This document shows, piece by piece, positions 9,484-18,587 of a stretch of 64,000 bases of DNA. A program made the position numbers and the translations under genes. The DNA is from Syntrophus aciditrophicus SB. GTDB taxonomy: Bacteria > Desulfobacterota > Syntrophia > Syntrophales > Syntrophaceae. The DNA lies in the NCBI RefSeq assembly GCF_000013405.1, contig NC_007759.1, positions 1,861,001 to 1,925,000 of the forward strand. Direction: 5' to 3'. The stretch's first letter is position 1; each line of letters opens with the position of its first letter. The notes beneath the pieces are model-generated. The model saw nothing but the letters and a program-made list of their open reading frames with translations, had not been told where the DNA came from and ran no database searches.

Positions 9484-9541
9484 ATAAAAAAAGAGAGCCG
9501 GCCGGGCTCCATAAAAGGGTTTACCCGGACCAGCTCTCTTT
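9484..9541 (-). terminator. Terminator in the convergent metG/aldolase gap
   Basis: Stem AAAGAGAGC (9490-9498) pairs with GCTCTCTTT (9533-9541), strengthened by an inner CCGGG/CCCGG. On the minus strand it is followed by seven T's, so it mainly terminates the aldolase gene. It may act weakly on metG read-through from the other side. Confidence 0.75.
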
Positions 9542-9607
9542 CAAAATCCATTTACCTTACATTCAATTTTTCAATTTCAATTCGTCGCTTTGAATCGCTG
9601 AACACTC

Positions 9608-11005
9608 CTATTCCGTCAAAGCCGCGGGAATCTGCAAAGGAACATCCACTATCTGAATTTGTCGGCGAACCACGGCTTCGGTATTCGCCACATTCAATTT
9701 CCGGAAAAGAAAGGCGAACTGGTTTTCCAGTTCCTGGCTGATCTGCTTGCGAGTTTCCTCCGGAAGATTCCAGAGTTCCTGTTTGAATGGACCAAAACCC
9801 TTTTTGCGTGTTTTGTAAATAAACTGTTCTTCCGTGTCCTTTTCCTTTTTCTCGTCCCTCAACTCTTTCTGAAGATAGTCATAAATGCGCTGCCGTAAGT
9901 CAGCTGGAAAATGCGCGCTGTCGTAAATGATGTTCTGAAAACCGGTGGCCAGATGAATTTCCGCCGTGCCGATCGCCGGAAATCGATCAAAAGCCTCGTC
10001 GGGCAATGTGGAGGCGCCGTGCTGAACGGCGCCGGAAAGACCATAGCGGCTGCGGGCGACTTCGGACAGCTTCTCCAGGACTTCAAAATCCAGTTTCACC
10101 TGGGCCACGCTGCCATCGGCCAGGGGAACCCCGCCATGTGTCGTTCCCGTCTGAACGCTGATTTTGCTGATTCCCTTCAGGTTCGCCCCGTACTTTTTCA
10201 GGGAATCCAAGTAGCCGTCCATGTAAGCCTGAAGTTCCTCAACGGTACTGTTTTTACCTCCTACTTCACCGATTTCTCCCCCTACGGAAATAGTAATGCC
10301 GGCGGGTTCCAGGTCGCGTATCACAGCGGTCAGTTCTGCTGCCAGAGCATAGTTCGTTTCCTGTTGTTCACTGATGGTAGGCTTTGAAAGATCGACAAGG
10401 GTGGAAGTATCAATATCGATATTATAGAAACCAGCCTCGATAGCCTCCCAGATCAGGTCCTTGACTCCCTTCACTTCCTTTTCCGGGTCTCCGGCAAATT
10501 TTTTGGCATTCACCTGGAAATGATCCCCCTGGAGAAAGATGGGGCCGCGATATCCTGTTTTAATGGCTGCCGCGGTCACCGCGCTCGTGTATTCAACAGG
10601 CCGCTGCAAGGTATAACCGATCTCGGAACGGGCGATTTCGAAAATAACAGGCCCGACGGAATTTTTCAGGGCTGCACGGAAGATCGCCTGAGCCACGTCG
10701 TAGGTCATGGTCCGGATATTGATGGCTGGAACCGTGAAACCCGTCACTTCCTTTCGTCCCATAGCTTCGTACAGGGACTGGATGGAGGAAGATACGATTC
10801 CAAGGGCCACAGCACTTCTCCTGATCAGCCATGATGCGGCATCTTTTACTTCCTGAACAGGACTGAATGCCATCGTGTAAATCAGATCATCGATAAGAGA
10901 TTTTCTCAATGCCCCCTCATCCAACACATTGACCTGGCCATCAGCTGTCTCGAGGATACTCTTGTATCCCTTTTTCATTGCGCTCACGTTCTCATAAATC
11001 ATCAT
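9608..11005 (-). CDS. Large class II (zinc) aldolase, fructose-bisphosphate aldolase family
   Basis: 465 residues, well above the roughly 285-360 of ordinary class II FBP aldolases. The (beta/alpha)8 core shows the family's metal and substrate residues: FLQGDHFQVN (zinc His), GGEIGEVGG, GTTHGGVP and VQHGASTLPDEAF. An N-terminal extension (about 1-80) and a charged C-terminal extension of about 100 residues (from KEKDTEEQ) are extra. The start at 11005 has GGTGAG upstream; the frame stays open 25 codons further but without support. With fbp 4 kb away this suggests gluconeogenic hexose formation, but the substrate could be another ketose bisphosphate. Confidence 0.82.
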   Translation of the reverse strand: MMIYENVSAMKKGYKSILETADGQVNVLDEGALRKSLIDDLIYTMAFSPVQEVKDAASWLIRRSAVALGIVSSSIQSLYEAMGRKEVTGFTVPAINIRTMTYDVAQAIFRAALKNSVGPVIFEIARSEIGYTLQRPVEYTSAVTAAAIKTGYRGPIFLQGDHFQVNAKKFAGDPEKEVKGVKDLIWEAIEAGFYNIDIDTSTLVDLSKPTISEQQETNYALAAELTAVIRDLEPAGITISVGGEIGEVGGKNSTVEELQAYMDGYLDSLKKYGANLKGISKISVQTGTTHGGVPLADGSVAQVKLDFEVLEKLSEVARSRYGLSGAVQHGASTLPDEAFDRFPAIGTAEIHLATGFQNIIYDSAHFPADLRQRIYDYLQKELRDEKKEKDTEEQFIYKTRKKGFGPFKQELWNLPEETRKQISQELENQFAFLFRKLNVANTEAVVRRQIQIVDVPLQIPAALTE

Positions 11006-11289
11006 TCTCACCTCTGATTTCTTTCTCCCTGTTTCAACTCTGCTGTCACGCCTGCCAGGCAATCCCTGACCGCAGAACATTCATCACTTGCGGCATCAGT
11101 TGATTAATACCGCACTACGAACTGCAAATTGAACCGACATGTATTTTATTTTTCCCATTCTTAAACTTGAAATCAAACTTGCACTTCATCCTGTGACGGA
11201 TGCGGGTCATTCCCTTTTTCCCCTTTTATGATTCCGGTTCCACCAATCTGTTTCAATCCTCCCTCAGATACGAAGCTGTTTTTATAAGC

Positions 11290-11322
11290 GAAAAGGGAAA
11301 CACTCTTTTGTCTTTCCCTTTG
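11290..11322 (-). terminator. Probable terminator after HD-domain gene
   Basis: AAAGGGAAA (11292-11300) pairs with TTTCCCTTT (11313-11321) around a 12-nt loop; the minus-strand tail is TTTT. It lies just past the stop of the HD gene. The rest of the 11006-11352 gap shows no gene and no strong promoter box. Confidence 0.5.
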
Positions 11323-11352
11323 ATGTCAATAGCCTGTTTTTGTCATATTTAT

Positions 11353-11985
11353 TTAAACAAACTGCCTTGCTGCATACTCCCGCGCCGGAAATACAAGATG
11401 AACATCTCCCGAGAAACTTTCAAACAGAGAATTCCCCGGCTCGCCATCCGCTTTCTCCCTGAAAATAGAGGCCAGGTTGTGATAATACCATGCCTGTTTT
11501 TCCTTACCCCGGTTAAATTGTGACCAGATCAACTCACCCAGGCGAGCGGAGTCTTTCTGAATCGACCTGATATTATCAAGTTTATCCGCACAGGAAAGCA
11601 GAAGGACATCCATCGGCGCAGTCTTCAAAGCGCTCAGTGTATGATGCTTTCGTTCTTCCCAGGAAACGGCCTTGTCGGGTTCTGACGCGGCTTCAACCAG
11701 CGCGGCCACATCATTGCCAAAGTTTTCCCTGATTTCTTCAAGGCTTACAGGCGCATCCTCTACCGTATCATGCAGTATGCCCGCCGTTATGACTTCCTCG
11801 TTGCAGCGACACTCCGTCAGAATATCCGCTACCTGCAGTGGATGAAAAATGTAAGGAATTCTCGTGATCTTTCGATACTGCCCGGCATGGGCTTGAACTG
11901 CAAATTCTATGGCCTTTAAAATCATGGAATTACTTGCACCGGTTGAGTGAAGGAGGGTTGAAGCGCTGCCTTTGTATATGGACAT
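11353..11985 (-). CDS. HD-domain phosphohydrolase (MESH1/SpoT hydrolase-like)
   Basis: 210 residues. The N-terminal 150 form an HD hydrolase of the RelA/SpoT hydrolase-like group (small alarmone hydrolase or MESH1 type). AVQAHAGQYRK and IPYIFHPLQVADIL supply the first His, GILHDTVED the HD pair, and LLLSCADKLDNIRSI the last Asp. These residues bind Mn2+ and cleave the 3'-pyrophosphate of ppGpp in characterised members. No synthetase or regulatory domain is present. The start could also be Met21 (11925). Function as a ppGpp hydrolase is a family inference; it may act on other nucleotides. Confidence 0.82.
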   Translation of the reverse strand: MSIYKGSASTLLHSTGASNSMILKAIEFAVQAHAGQYRKITRIPYIFHPLQVADILTECRCNEEVITAGILHDTVEDAPVSLEEIRENFGNDVAALVEAASEPDKAVSWEERKHHTLSALKTAPMDVLLLSCADKLDNIRSIQKDSARLGELIWSQFNRGKEKQAWYYHNLASIFREKADGEPGNSLFESFSGDVHLVFPAREYAARQFV

Positions 11986-12436
11986 AATTAACTTGTACCT
12001 TTATAAATTGCCGTAAATCTTACCCTGAAACGCGCTGAGCTGCAACACCTTTCTCCGCTTCAATATGGATTGAGCCCTGAGGTCTGCGCCTCAGTCATCA
12101 TTAATCCATTTCATTCAACATTCGTCTTGCGGAACAGTAATGCATCAAGTATAAACACAAATTCGATGTCAGGTAATTCAGGGTTATGTGTTCCGATTCT
12201 ATTTGAAGGGAAGATCAGCGACATATCATTTTTTTCCAGGATATGTTTTTACCTGAGCCATCCGTTCGATACCAGATTCAGCGAAATTCTTTCCTGAATT
12301 TGAGGTTATCAAAAGCACCCGGTCCCGCATGAAAATCGACCTGGTTGAACCTCGGAAACCGGAGATAATAAAGAGGTCATCTCGATTTAAGAGCAAGAAA
12401 ATAACTAACGATCGCCCCCGGCAATCGGACAATAAG
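11986..12436 (-). other. Intergenic region, possible small gene remnant
   Basis: No intact gene is supportable. On the minus strand two short frames (about 12330-12229 and 12236-12121) read as plausible protein if joined by a frameshift, but there is no ribosome binding site or recognisable domain. The upstream part probably holds the promoter of the HD gene. Confidence 0.25.
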
Positions 12437-12727
12437 TCAGAGGCTTGAAGCCAGCATTCCCGCCAGCATTCCCAACCCCGTAACGATAAGCAGCCCGGAA
12501 ATCGAGAATGGCCCGGTCACAGCTTCGATGATATGCCTGAACAAGGTAGGGTAAACATAAAAGACGACCAGGGAAACAGCGATTACCGGAAGAATGATCC
12601 ACTGTGATCGTCCGATCCATATTCTTTCAATAAAAAGCGAAACCAGATTCATGATCAGTACGAAATAAAGCAGATTAAAAAGAATCAGAAACGCTGTTCC
12701 AATGCCGGTAGAGGCGATTGCGTTCAT
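12437..12727 (-). CDS. Small membrane protein with three predicted helices
   Basis: 96-residue hydrophobic protein with membrane helices at about 10-32, 43-60 and 73-93, separated by short polar loops (ERIWIGRSQW). AAAGGAG lies 8 bp before the ATG, which supports real translation. I do not recognise a family. It stands alone between an HD hydrolase and a lipoprotein gene on the other strand. Function unknown. Confidence 0.7.
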   Translation of the reverse strand: MNAIASTGIGTAFLILFNLLYFVLIMNLVSLFIERIWIGRSQWIILPVIAVSLVVFYVYPTLFRHIIEAVTGPFSISGLLIVTGLGMLAGMLASSL

Positions 12728-12924
12728 ATTGCTGTCTCCTTTATTTTCCTGATGTTAATATAATGTCTCACATCGTTGCAGGCAAGCTGTGCCGGGAAAA
12801 ATCATCTTCGAACTTGCTTAAAAATATAGCGTGATTTTTCTATCATCCAGTGTCACCCGTGTCCGCAGCGTTCACAAACGGCCCATCATTCCCAAGCCGG
12901 TCCGTCAGAAGGAGAATATTTTCC

Positions 12925-13389
12925 ATGAGAATACATCTGAACAGAAAAAGAAGTAGATTATGTTACACGTCCTTCGCGGCGTTTCTTCTCGCCTTCATGT
13001 GCATAGCAGCCTGCGGCGCGCAGATCGGACAGACTGTCATATCCGAACCGGATGAGTACAGCAACAACTATGAAGCGAAAGAGAAATTCATCCTAAGGGC
13101 TGTTGCCAGAGTATTTAAAGAAAAAAAAATGGGAAGCAATGTCCGGATTGATGAGGAGAACCGTATCGTGGAAACGGATTTTCTGACTCAGAATGACTGG
13201 AGGACAAAGAGTCTTGCCCGGATCAAACCACTCAACTGGAAGGAAAGTGAAGTGACCCTTTCCGTGATTACGGAAAAGAGAACCGAGTCAGGCTGGGAAA
13301 TGCGCCGCCTGCTGGAAAAAGAACAATACGTGAAGATTTTTGATACGATCGAGCTGAAGATTTATGAAGAAATGTATAAAATGGAATAA
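12925..13389 (+). CDS. Putative lipoprotein
   Basis: 154 residues beginning at an ATG with AAGGAG about 10 bp upstream. The N-terminus is a lipoprotein signal: basic MRIHLNRKRSR, a hydrophobic stretch, and lipobox CIAAC (about residue 30). The mature part is charged, with alternating beta-like segments (VRIDEENRIVETDF, EVTLSVITEKR), compatible with a small periplasmic domain. No family is recognised; function unknown. Confidence 0.72.
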   Translation: MRIHLNRKRSRLCYTSFAAFLLAFMCIAACGAQIGQTVISEPDEYSNNYEAKEKFILRAVARVFKEKKMGSNVRIDEENRIVETDFLTQNDWRTKSLARIKPLNWKESEVTLSVITEKRTESGWEMRRLLEKEQYVKIFDTIELKIYEEMYKME

Positions 13390-14088
13390 TAAATAACCCC
13401 CGGCCCCCCTCCAATGGGGGAAATGTCCCATCGGGCAGTCGTTCCATCAACCAGCGTCAAGAGACTTGAGCAATGGGAGAACGAAGCCGGGGTATATCAC
13501 CAGAGAGATTCAGCCGTCCGCTCTATGAGTCACCACCGCACCCTGAATAGAGTTTACAAGATACACGGCTGATTCCCATCGGATTTCTTCAAAAGAGCAG
13601 CTTCCATCCCACAACTGGAAGAAAGTAAAAAAATCTCGCTATAACTGACAACGCACTAAAACTCACAACACCTGCTCGAAAAACGAAATAATTACGTCGG
13701 AAAGTATCTGATTTTCAAAATTTTATCGCGCCAAAGAGAACCGCGGGTGCCGTCTTGTCTTCTGACTGGAGTCGCTTCCAAAAAACTTGGTCTATTTAGG
13801 GTGATCATCACCACCAAGACCCTCTGCTTCTCTTCTCATTCAAATCCAGTAACCTGACTCACAACGTGCATCGCAGTATCTCTTTGGCTTCTTTCAGTAT
13901 TAAAATAATACTTCCTGATACTTTTGTCAAATATTTATTATAAATCAATAATCATTAATATATCATTCTACTTTCATTATATTTTCCATTATAAGAGATT
14001 TAATTTATCTTTGTTGACATAATTCAAGTTGACTTGACATTTTAATCTGTTATCATTTTGCAACATTTACATAAATCACATATGCCTT
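13390..14088 (+). other. 700-bp intergenic region, GC-rich palindrome then AT-rich promoter zone
   Basis: No coding frame is supportable. The left end has a C-rich/G-rich palindromic stretch (13394-13420) whose outer bases (ACCCCCGGC) recur inverted near 13485. About 13785-13815 carries CTTGGT and ACCAAG around GGTGATCATCACC, an operator-like dyad of unknown meaning. From about 13900 the sequence becomes very AT-rich and leads into the promoter of the Nif3 gene. Confidence 0.4.
14029..14056 (+). promoter_or_regulatory. Sigma-70 promoter for the Nif3-family gene
   Basis: TTGACT (14029-14034), a 16-bp spacer and TATCAT (14051-14056) in an AT-rich tract. Transcription would start about 26 nt before the ATG at 14089, leaving a short leader with no obvious Shine-Dalgarno sequence. 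Confidence 0.55.
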
Positions 14089-14847
14089 ATGGAACTTGAA
14101 CGCATCACCGACTATATCGATTCCTACCTGGACATCCACTCCTACCATGACGATTCAGCAAATGGCCTGCAGGTTGAAAACACAGGAAATGTAAAAAAAA
14201 TCGGCCTTGCCGTCGATGCCTGCCACGAATCTATCTCCAGGGCCTGCAGAGCGGGATGCGATCTGCTCATCGTGCATCACGGCCTGTTCTGGGGCAGCCA
14301 GCAACTTATTGTCGACAATCATTACCAGCGAATCCGGGCTCTTATCATGGCCGATCTGGCCCTGTATGCCGCCCATATCCCGCTGGATGCCCATCCGATA
14401 ATCGGCCATAACCGGGTCATCGCAGAGCATCTTGACCTTGAAGACATCGAACCCTTTGCCCTGCATCATGGTAAACATATCGGTGTAAAGGGGCGGTTCA
14501 GGCAGTCCGGCTCACGCGCCGAAGCAGCGATCTGGATTGAAAAGGAACTGGGCGCCTGCAGGGGACTTCTGGAGTTCGGTCCGGAAACCATTTCTACGGT
14601 AGCCGTAGTTGCCGGCTCGGCAACCGATATTGAACTTTTCAGGGAATTGAAACGCGACGGAATTGATTTTTTTGTCACCGGCGAGCCCAAGTACGCCGCT
14701 TATCATATGGCTAAAGAGTTTGGTCTGAATATTTTTTACGGCGGCCATTACCAAACGGAAACGTTCGGTATCAAAGCATTAGGTGAGCATCTGCAGAGGC
14801 TGTTTGCAATCCCCGTTGTTTTCATGGATACACCCTGCATCTTCTGA
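14089..14847 (+). CDS. Nif3-like dinuclear metal-centre protein
   Basis: 252 residues, the short form of the Nif3/YbgI/YqfO family: toroidal hexamers with a di-metal site. Metal ligands are visible in LLIVHHGLFWG (two His), HIPLDAHPIIGHN (His/Asp), and near the C-terminus GGHYQTETFG (His, Glu). The long form's extra PII-like insert is absent. The substrate of the family is unsettled (some members are called GTP cyclohydrolase-like). The frame begins MELERITDYIDSYL, the expected family start. It precedes fbp by 94 bp and may be co-transcribed. Confidence 0.9.
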   Translation: MELERITDYIDSYLDIHSYHDDSANGLQVENTGNVKKIGLAVDACHESISRACRAGCDLLIVHHGLFWGSQQLIVDNHYQRIRALIMADLALYAAHIPLDAHPIIGHNRVIAEHLDLEDIEPFALHHGKHIGVKGRFRQSGSRAEAAIWIEKELGACRGLLEFGPETISTVAVVAGSATDIELFRELKRDGIDFFVTGEPKYAAYHMAKEFGLNIFYGGHYQTETFGIKALGEHLQRLFAIPVVFMDTPCIF

Positions 14848-14941
14848 AATCGACTTCGCGCCGTTCCCGAAAGCGGCGCATTGAGGTGCGCGGCAGCACA
14901 GTTTCTGCAACGATTTTTTAACAGTTTTACAGGAGGGTTTT

Positions 14942-15940
14942 ATGCCAATAGAGTTCGAACAGACATTTCGCAATTTTTTAATGGAGCATCAGGAAAAGTA
15001 CAACCGCACCTACCACTTCCTGATTCTTATGGATTCCATCATCACAGCGGCCCAGCGCATTGAGCTGTATTATCGCACCGGCGCGCTCAAGGGAAATCTT
15101 GGCATGGCGGGCTCAATCAATGTACAGGGCGAAAGCGTCATGAAGATGGATGATATCGCCAATGAAATCGTACTCCACTATCTGGCGGCAAGCAATCGCG
15201 TAATTCAGGTTGTGAGCGAAGAAAGCGATGACATCGTCGATATGAACAAGGACGGCGGCCGCTACTTCGTATATTTCGATCCACTCGACGGATCCTCAAA
15301 TGTTGCCCATGGCCTGCCGGTCGGGTTTCTGTTCGGCATTGCCAAGCGCAATCTGGACGGCAATATGAAGGGTCCTGAAGATTTTCATCTCCGCGAAGGC
15401 AACGATTATATCGCTGCGGGCATGTTTGTCATTCCGACGGGCATGTTCACGCTGGCTCTTCGCGATGCGGGCTGCTGGCGCTTCCATGCCGACGAAACGG
15501 CGACGTATGTCAAACCCATGCGCATGACCCTGCCCGACGATCCCAAAAAATGGGAATTATCATTCAATTCGGCCAATACGACCGTCTTCAGCGAAAAAGT
15601 CCAGAGTTGGATTCAGGTCAATATAAGTAAATACAAGTTTCGTTATATCGGAGCGCTTGCCGGTGACTTTCACCGGCTGCTCACAAATGGCGGCCTGTTC
15701 ATGTATCCGGCAATCGTCAAGCATCCCGATCCAAAAGAAAACCGGCCCCAGGGAAAACTGCGGCTTCTGTATGAGGCAAATGTCGTGGCTTTTATGTGCC
15801 GGGAAGCCGGCGGCGACGCCATTGATGAAACCGGGACGCGCATTATGGAAATCAAACCGGCCGGTCATCACCAGCGCACGACGCTGTATGTGGGTTCCAA
15901 GCCCATCATCGATGAACTTGCCTCCCTGTTCAAGAGTTAG
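14942..15940 (+). CDS. fbp: Fructose-1,6-bisphosphatase, class I
   Basis: 332 residues, normal class I FBPase length. It hydrolyses fructose-1,6-bisphosphate to fructose-6-phosphate, the committed gluconeogenic step. Metal and phosphate motifs are present: VSEESDD, FDPLDGSSNV and, near the end, REAGGDAIDETGTRIMEI. ACAGGAGGGTTTT before the ATG is a strong ribosome binding site. A syntroph growing on acetate-level substrates needs this step, consistent with the aldolase nearby. A strong terminator follows. Confidence 0.96.
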   Translation: MPIEFEQTFRNFLMEHQEKYNRTYHFLILMDSIITAAQRIELYYRTGALKGNLGMAGSINVQGESVMKMDDIANEIVLHYLAASNRVIQVVSEESDDIVDMNKDGGRYFVYFDPLDGSSNVAHGLPVGFLFGIAKRNLDGNMKGPEDFHLREGNDYIAAGMFVIPTGMFTLALRDAGCWRFHADETATYVKPMRMTLPDDPKKWELSFNSANTTVFSEKVQSWIQVNISKYKFRYIGALAGDFHRLLTNGGLFMYPAIVKHPDPKENRPQGKLRLLYEANVVAFMCREAGGDAIDETGTRIMEIKPAGHHQRTTLYVGSKPIIDELASLFKS

Positions 15941-15964
15941 CGCTGCACATTTCTCAAAAGCTGC

Positions 15965-16000
15965 GGAATTCGTCTGATAATTCAGGCGAATCCTTTTTTT
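15965..16000 (+). terminator. Intrinsic terminator after fbp
   Basis: GGAATTCGTCTGA (15965-15977) pairs with TCAGGCGAATCC (15982-15993) with one bulge and one G-U pair, a 4-nt loop, then seven T's (15994-16000). Confidence 0.88.
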
Positions 16001-16226
16001 CGGATCGACAGCGACATTCTTTACGACAGAGGATTTCGGTGCCGCGACTGGAGGGAATATTTAAGCAGTGGAAATTACTCTGCCCCACCCTGCTTTCACA
16101 TCGATAAGCAGGAACGCCCCTTTTAATGTATGAAGGAACAATCATGGAAAAAGAGAACACTCCGCGGATCATAAACATGAACCCGGCCATGAGTTTGATC
16201 TGTATCATGAAGATCGCGCCTTTCAT

Positions 16227-17243
16227 TCATCCAGCCGCAGGCGGGGAATCCTTGCCAGATGACGGCTTCGCCGGACTTCCCGGCACCCACCCGGAAAATG
16301 CCTCTTCGGCGGCGATTTCTTTCGGCAAGCGCCTTGTCTTGATAACGGATACCAGCATGGAACCACCGATCAGAAGGGCCGTGACGAGCAGGGCGGCCTC
16401 GGTGGGAATGACATTGCCGAAAGAAGCGTTGACCAGCATTTTCGCCCCAACCACCATGAGAACCATTGACAGGCCATACTTTAGGTAGTGAAACCGGTGT
16501 ATCATTCCTGCCAGAGCGAAGTAGAGAGCCCGTAGACCCAGGATGGCGAAGACATTGGACGTATAGACGATAAACGGATCATCAGTAATGGCAAAAATGG
16601 CCGGGATGGAATCAAGCGCAAAAACAACGTCGGTGACTTCTACCAGGATCAGTACCAACATCAACGGCGTCAGGTAGAGAAAACCTTTTCTGCGGATAAA
16701 GAACCGGTGGCCCTCATAGTTTTCCGTAACACGGAAATGCCGGCGGATCAGAAGGATCAGCCGGTTACCCTCCATGTCGGGTTTCCGGTTGATCGTCGAC
16801 AGCATCTTAGCGCCGGTAAAGATTAGAAAGGCGCCGAAGAGATAGATGACCCAATGGAAGGAATCGATGATTGACGCGCCTGTCAGAATCAGGACGGCGC
16901 GCATCACCAAGGCTCCCAGGATGCCCCAGAACAGAACTCGGTGCTGGTAATGTGCCGGCACCGCAAAATGGCTGAAAATCAGGACGAAGACAAAAATGTT
17001 ATCGATGCTTAGACTCTTCTCCAGCAGGTAACCGGTAAAGAACTCAACCCCCGCATTCGCACCAAGGAAATAATAGACCCCGGTGCCGAACAGCAGTGCC
17101 AGGACGAAGTAGCCTAGGCTGAGCAGGAGGGCTTCTCTAATCCCAACCTTCCTGTTATTCCGATGGAGCAGGCCAAGATCCAGGGTCAACAGAATCAGGA
17201 CAAAGAGATTAAAGCCGATCCACATCCAGAGTGAGCTCTCCAT
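16227..17243 (-). CDS. TerC-family integral membrane protein (Alx-like)
   Basis: 338 residues with about nine membrane helices. It matches the TerC/Alx family, linked to tellurite resistance and, in better-studied members, manganese efflux or metallation of exported enzymes. Family hallmarks: the Asp-containing helix FTGYLLEKSLSIDNIFVFVLIF and LVEVTDVVFALDSIPAIFAITDDPFIVYTSN. The ATG at 17243 has AGGAGG 6-7 bp upstream. I looked for the Mn2+ riboswitch (yybP-ykoY) that often precedes this family and did not see its conserved boxes. The ion specificity is not known. Confidence 0.9.
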   Translation of the reverse strand: MESSLWMWIGFNLFVLILLTLDLGLLHRNNRKVGIREALLLSLGYFVLALLFGTGVYYFLGANAGVEFFTGYLLEKSLSIDNIFVFVLIFSHFAVPAHYQHRVLFWGILGALVMRAVLILTGASIIDSFHWVIYLFGAFLIFTGAKMLSTINRKPDMEGNRLILLIRRHFRVTENYEGHRFFIRRKGFLYLTPLMLVLILVEVTDVVFALDSIPAIFAITDDPFIVYTSNVFAILGLRALYFALAGMIHRFHYLKYGLSMVLMVVGAKMLVNASFGNVIPTEAALLVTALLIGGSMLVSVIKTRRLPKEIAAEEAFSGWVPGSPAKPSSGKDSPPAAG

Positions 17244-17463
17244 TATACCTCCTGCTTGTGGGCTCGCCGAAAAAACTGTGGCCATTTCCAATGGCTGATT
17301 TTCCAGTCCCGCAATCCACATTCATGCCCTACTGACAGCCTGACGGAAATGGAAGACTCTTAATTTGCCCCATGACCGAATGTGGGACGCTCCGGCCTGA
17401 TCCCGACTGGCGGTGTTTATTCAAAGTAGCGGTCAAGCGGGGATCAATGATAAAGCCCTCCCT

Positions 17464-18243
17464 TCAAAACCGGTAGCTAAGCTCCAGCATGTGCATATCT
17501 GCTCCCGTGGTATGATCGCCGTTGATGCCTGCGTCGGAATAGTGCATATATCGGTATCCCGCCCCGAGCCGTTCGAACAGCGGAACACCAACACCCGCCG
17601 TCAGGGCAAATTGGAAATATCCGCCATAGTCTTGCGTTCCAAAGCGATGTCTGCTGAGCAAAGCTCCTCCGGCTCCCATATCTAAAGTAAACTTACCATC
17701 CTGACTACCAAGGAAAACCAGGGGGATCAGAGAAACAACCAATGCGGTTTCCCCCGCTCCATAAAGAGCGCCGGCACTGCCCATCAGCCTTGTGCCCAAT
17801 CCCCAGCCTGACGGGGAATACCATGCCCAGGGCATCCTGACATTCGTTGACACACCATACTCCCAGAACTCTTCCGGGGCCTTGTCTCCCAGCAAGTCAA
17901 GGCGTGAGACGGTTGCCCGTAAAGTGACGCTTACCAACCTCTGTCTGGGGGAAAACAGCCCATTCCCGGCATTCTTAAGATTCGCGGTTCTATCAGAATC
18001 GTTTTCATGGAAAATACTCGCAAAAGACTCATAGCCTGATGATCCGCCTTCGGTTGAAATGATGGTTTCTATGTCTGGTTTAAAGCCTTCGATATCTTGA
18101 GAGGCATTTGCCCTGGGGTCGCTGGAAGCCATCGAGACGGATTGATGTGGATTCCTGGGAATGACAGCGCAACCATACAAACAGAAAATGGCGATCAAAG
18201 CCAAAGGGAAAGACTGCTTGAATAAAAGATAAATGCCTTTCAT
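17464..18243 (-). CDS. PagL-like lipid A deacylase-family protein with lipoprotein signal
   Basis: 259 residues. The C-terminal 150 form an outer-membrane beta-barrel pattern ending in the aromatic LSYRF. Near the end MHYSDAGIN matches the HxSN core of PagL (acyloxyacyl hydrolase/lipid A 3-O-deacylase), whose His and Ser are catalytic. The Asn is Asp here, and the catalytic Glu has no clear equivalent, so activity is uncertain. The N-terminus is a lipoprotein-type signal (CLYGC). A polar stretch of about 70 residues separates it from the barrel, longer than in typical PagL. The ATG at 18243 is preferred over a TTG at 18264. Confidence 0.65.
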   Translation of the reverse strand: MKGIYLLFKQSFPLALIAIFCLYGCAVIPRNPHQSVSMASSDPRANASQDIEGFKPDIETIISTEGGSSGYESFASIFHENDSDRTANLKNAGNGLFSPRQRLVSVTLRATVSRLDLLGDKAPEEFWEYGVSTNVRMPWAWYSPSGWGLGTRLMGSAGALYGAGETALVVSLIPLVFLGSQDGKFTLDMGAGGALLSRHRFGTQDYGGYFQFALTAGVGVPLFERLGAGYRYMHYSDAGINGDHTTGADMHMLELSYRF

Positions 18244-18587
18244 TGAGTTTCCCACTGTTGCCAAACATCCCCGATCTGGATTTCAGCCTCATCAGGATCA
18301 CTTCTTTTGGGGATGTCTGTTATAAAGCTTGAACAATCGCTGTTTTTAATTTATCACGCATGAGCCCGACATTGAAATACGCCTGACAGGCCAGATACGA
18401 TGATTTTGCTCGCCCCGCTCTACGCCCAGCCAGGGCAACGGCGATCGCTTCCCCACTCAAAGACAGGCACGATTTCCAGTTGATCATGAATTTTCCGGTC
18501 ATGCCGCTGTTTCTTCTTTCCGGGACGCTTTTACCTCCCCAGAACCTGCCGAAGGCCATAGCGCAATTATTGATAATGCCCTGCCCT
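18244..18587 (-). other. Intergenic region between helicase and PagL-like genes
   Basis: A 79-codon frame exists on the minus strand (18320-18559), but it lacks a ribosome binding site, is rich in Arg/Ala typical of non-coding GC-rich DNA and matches nothing I recognise. I do not call it a gene. No terminator with a clear T tract is seen. Confidence 0.3.

Noticed and set aside
17244-17463. Possible yybP-ykoY manganese riboswitch upstream of terC
   Set aside because: The conserved GGGGAGUAG-type boxes expected for that class are not present.
18320-18559. 79-codon ORF downstream of the DEAD-box helicase
   Set aside because: No ribosome binding site, composition of non-coding GC-rich DNA, no recognisable family.
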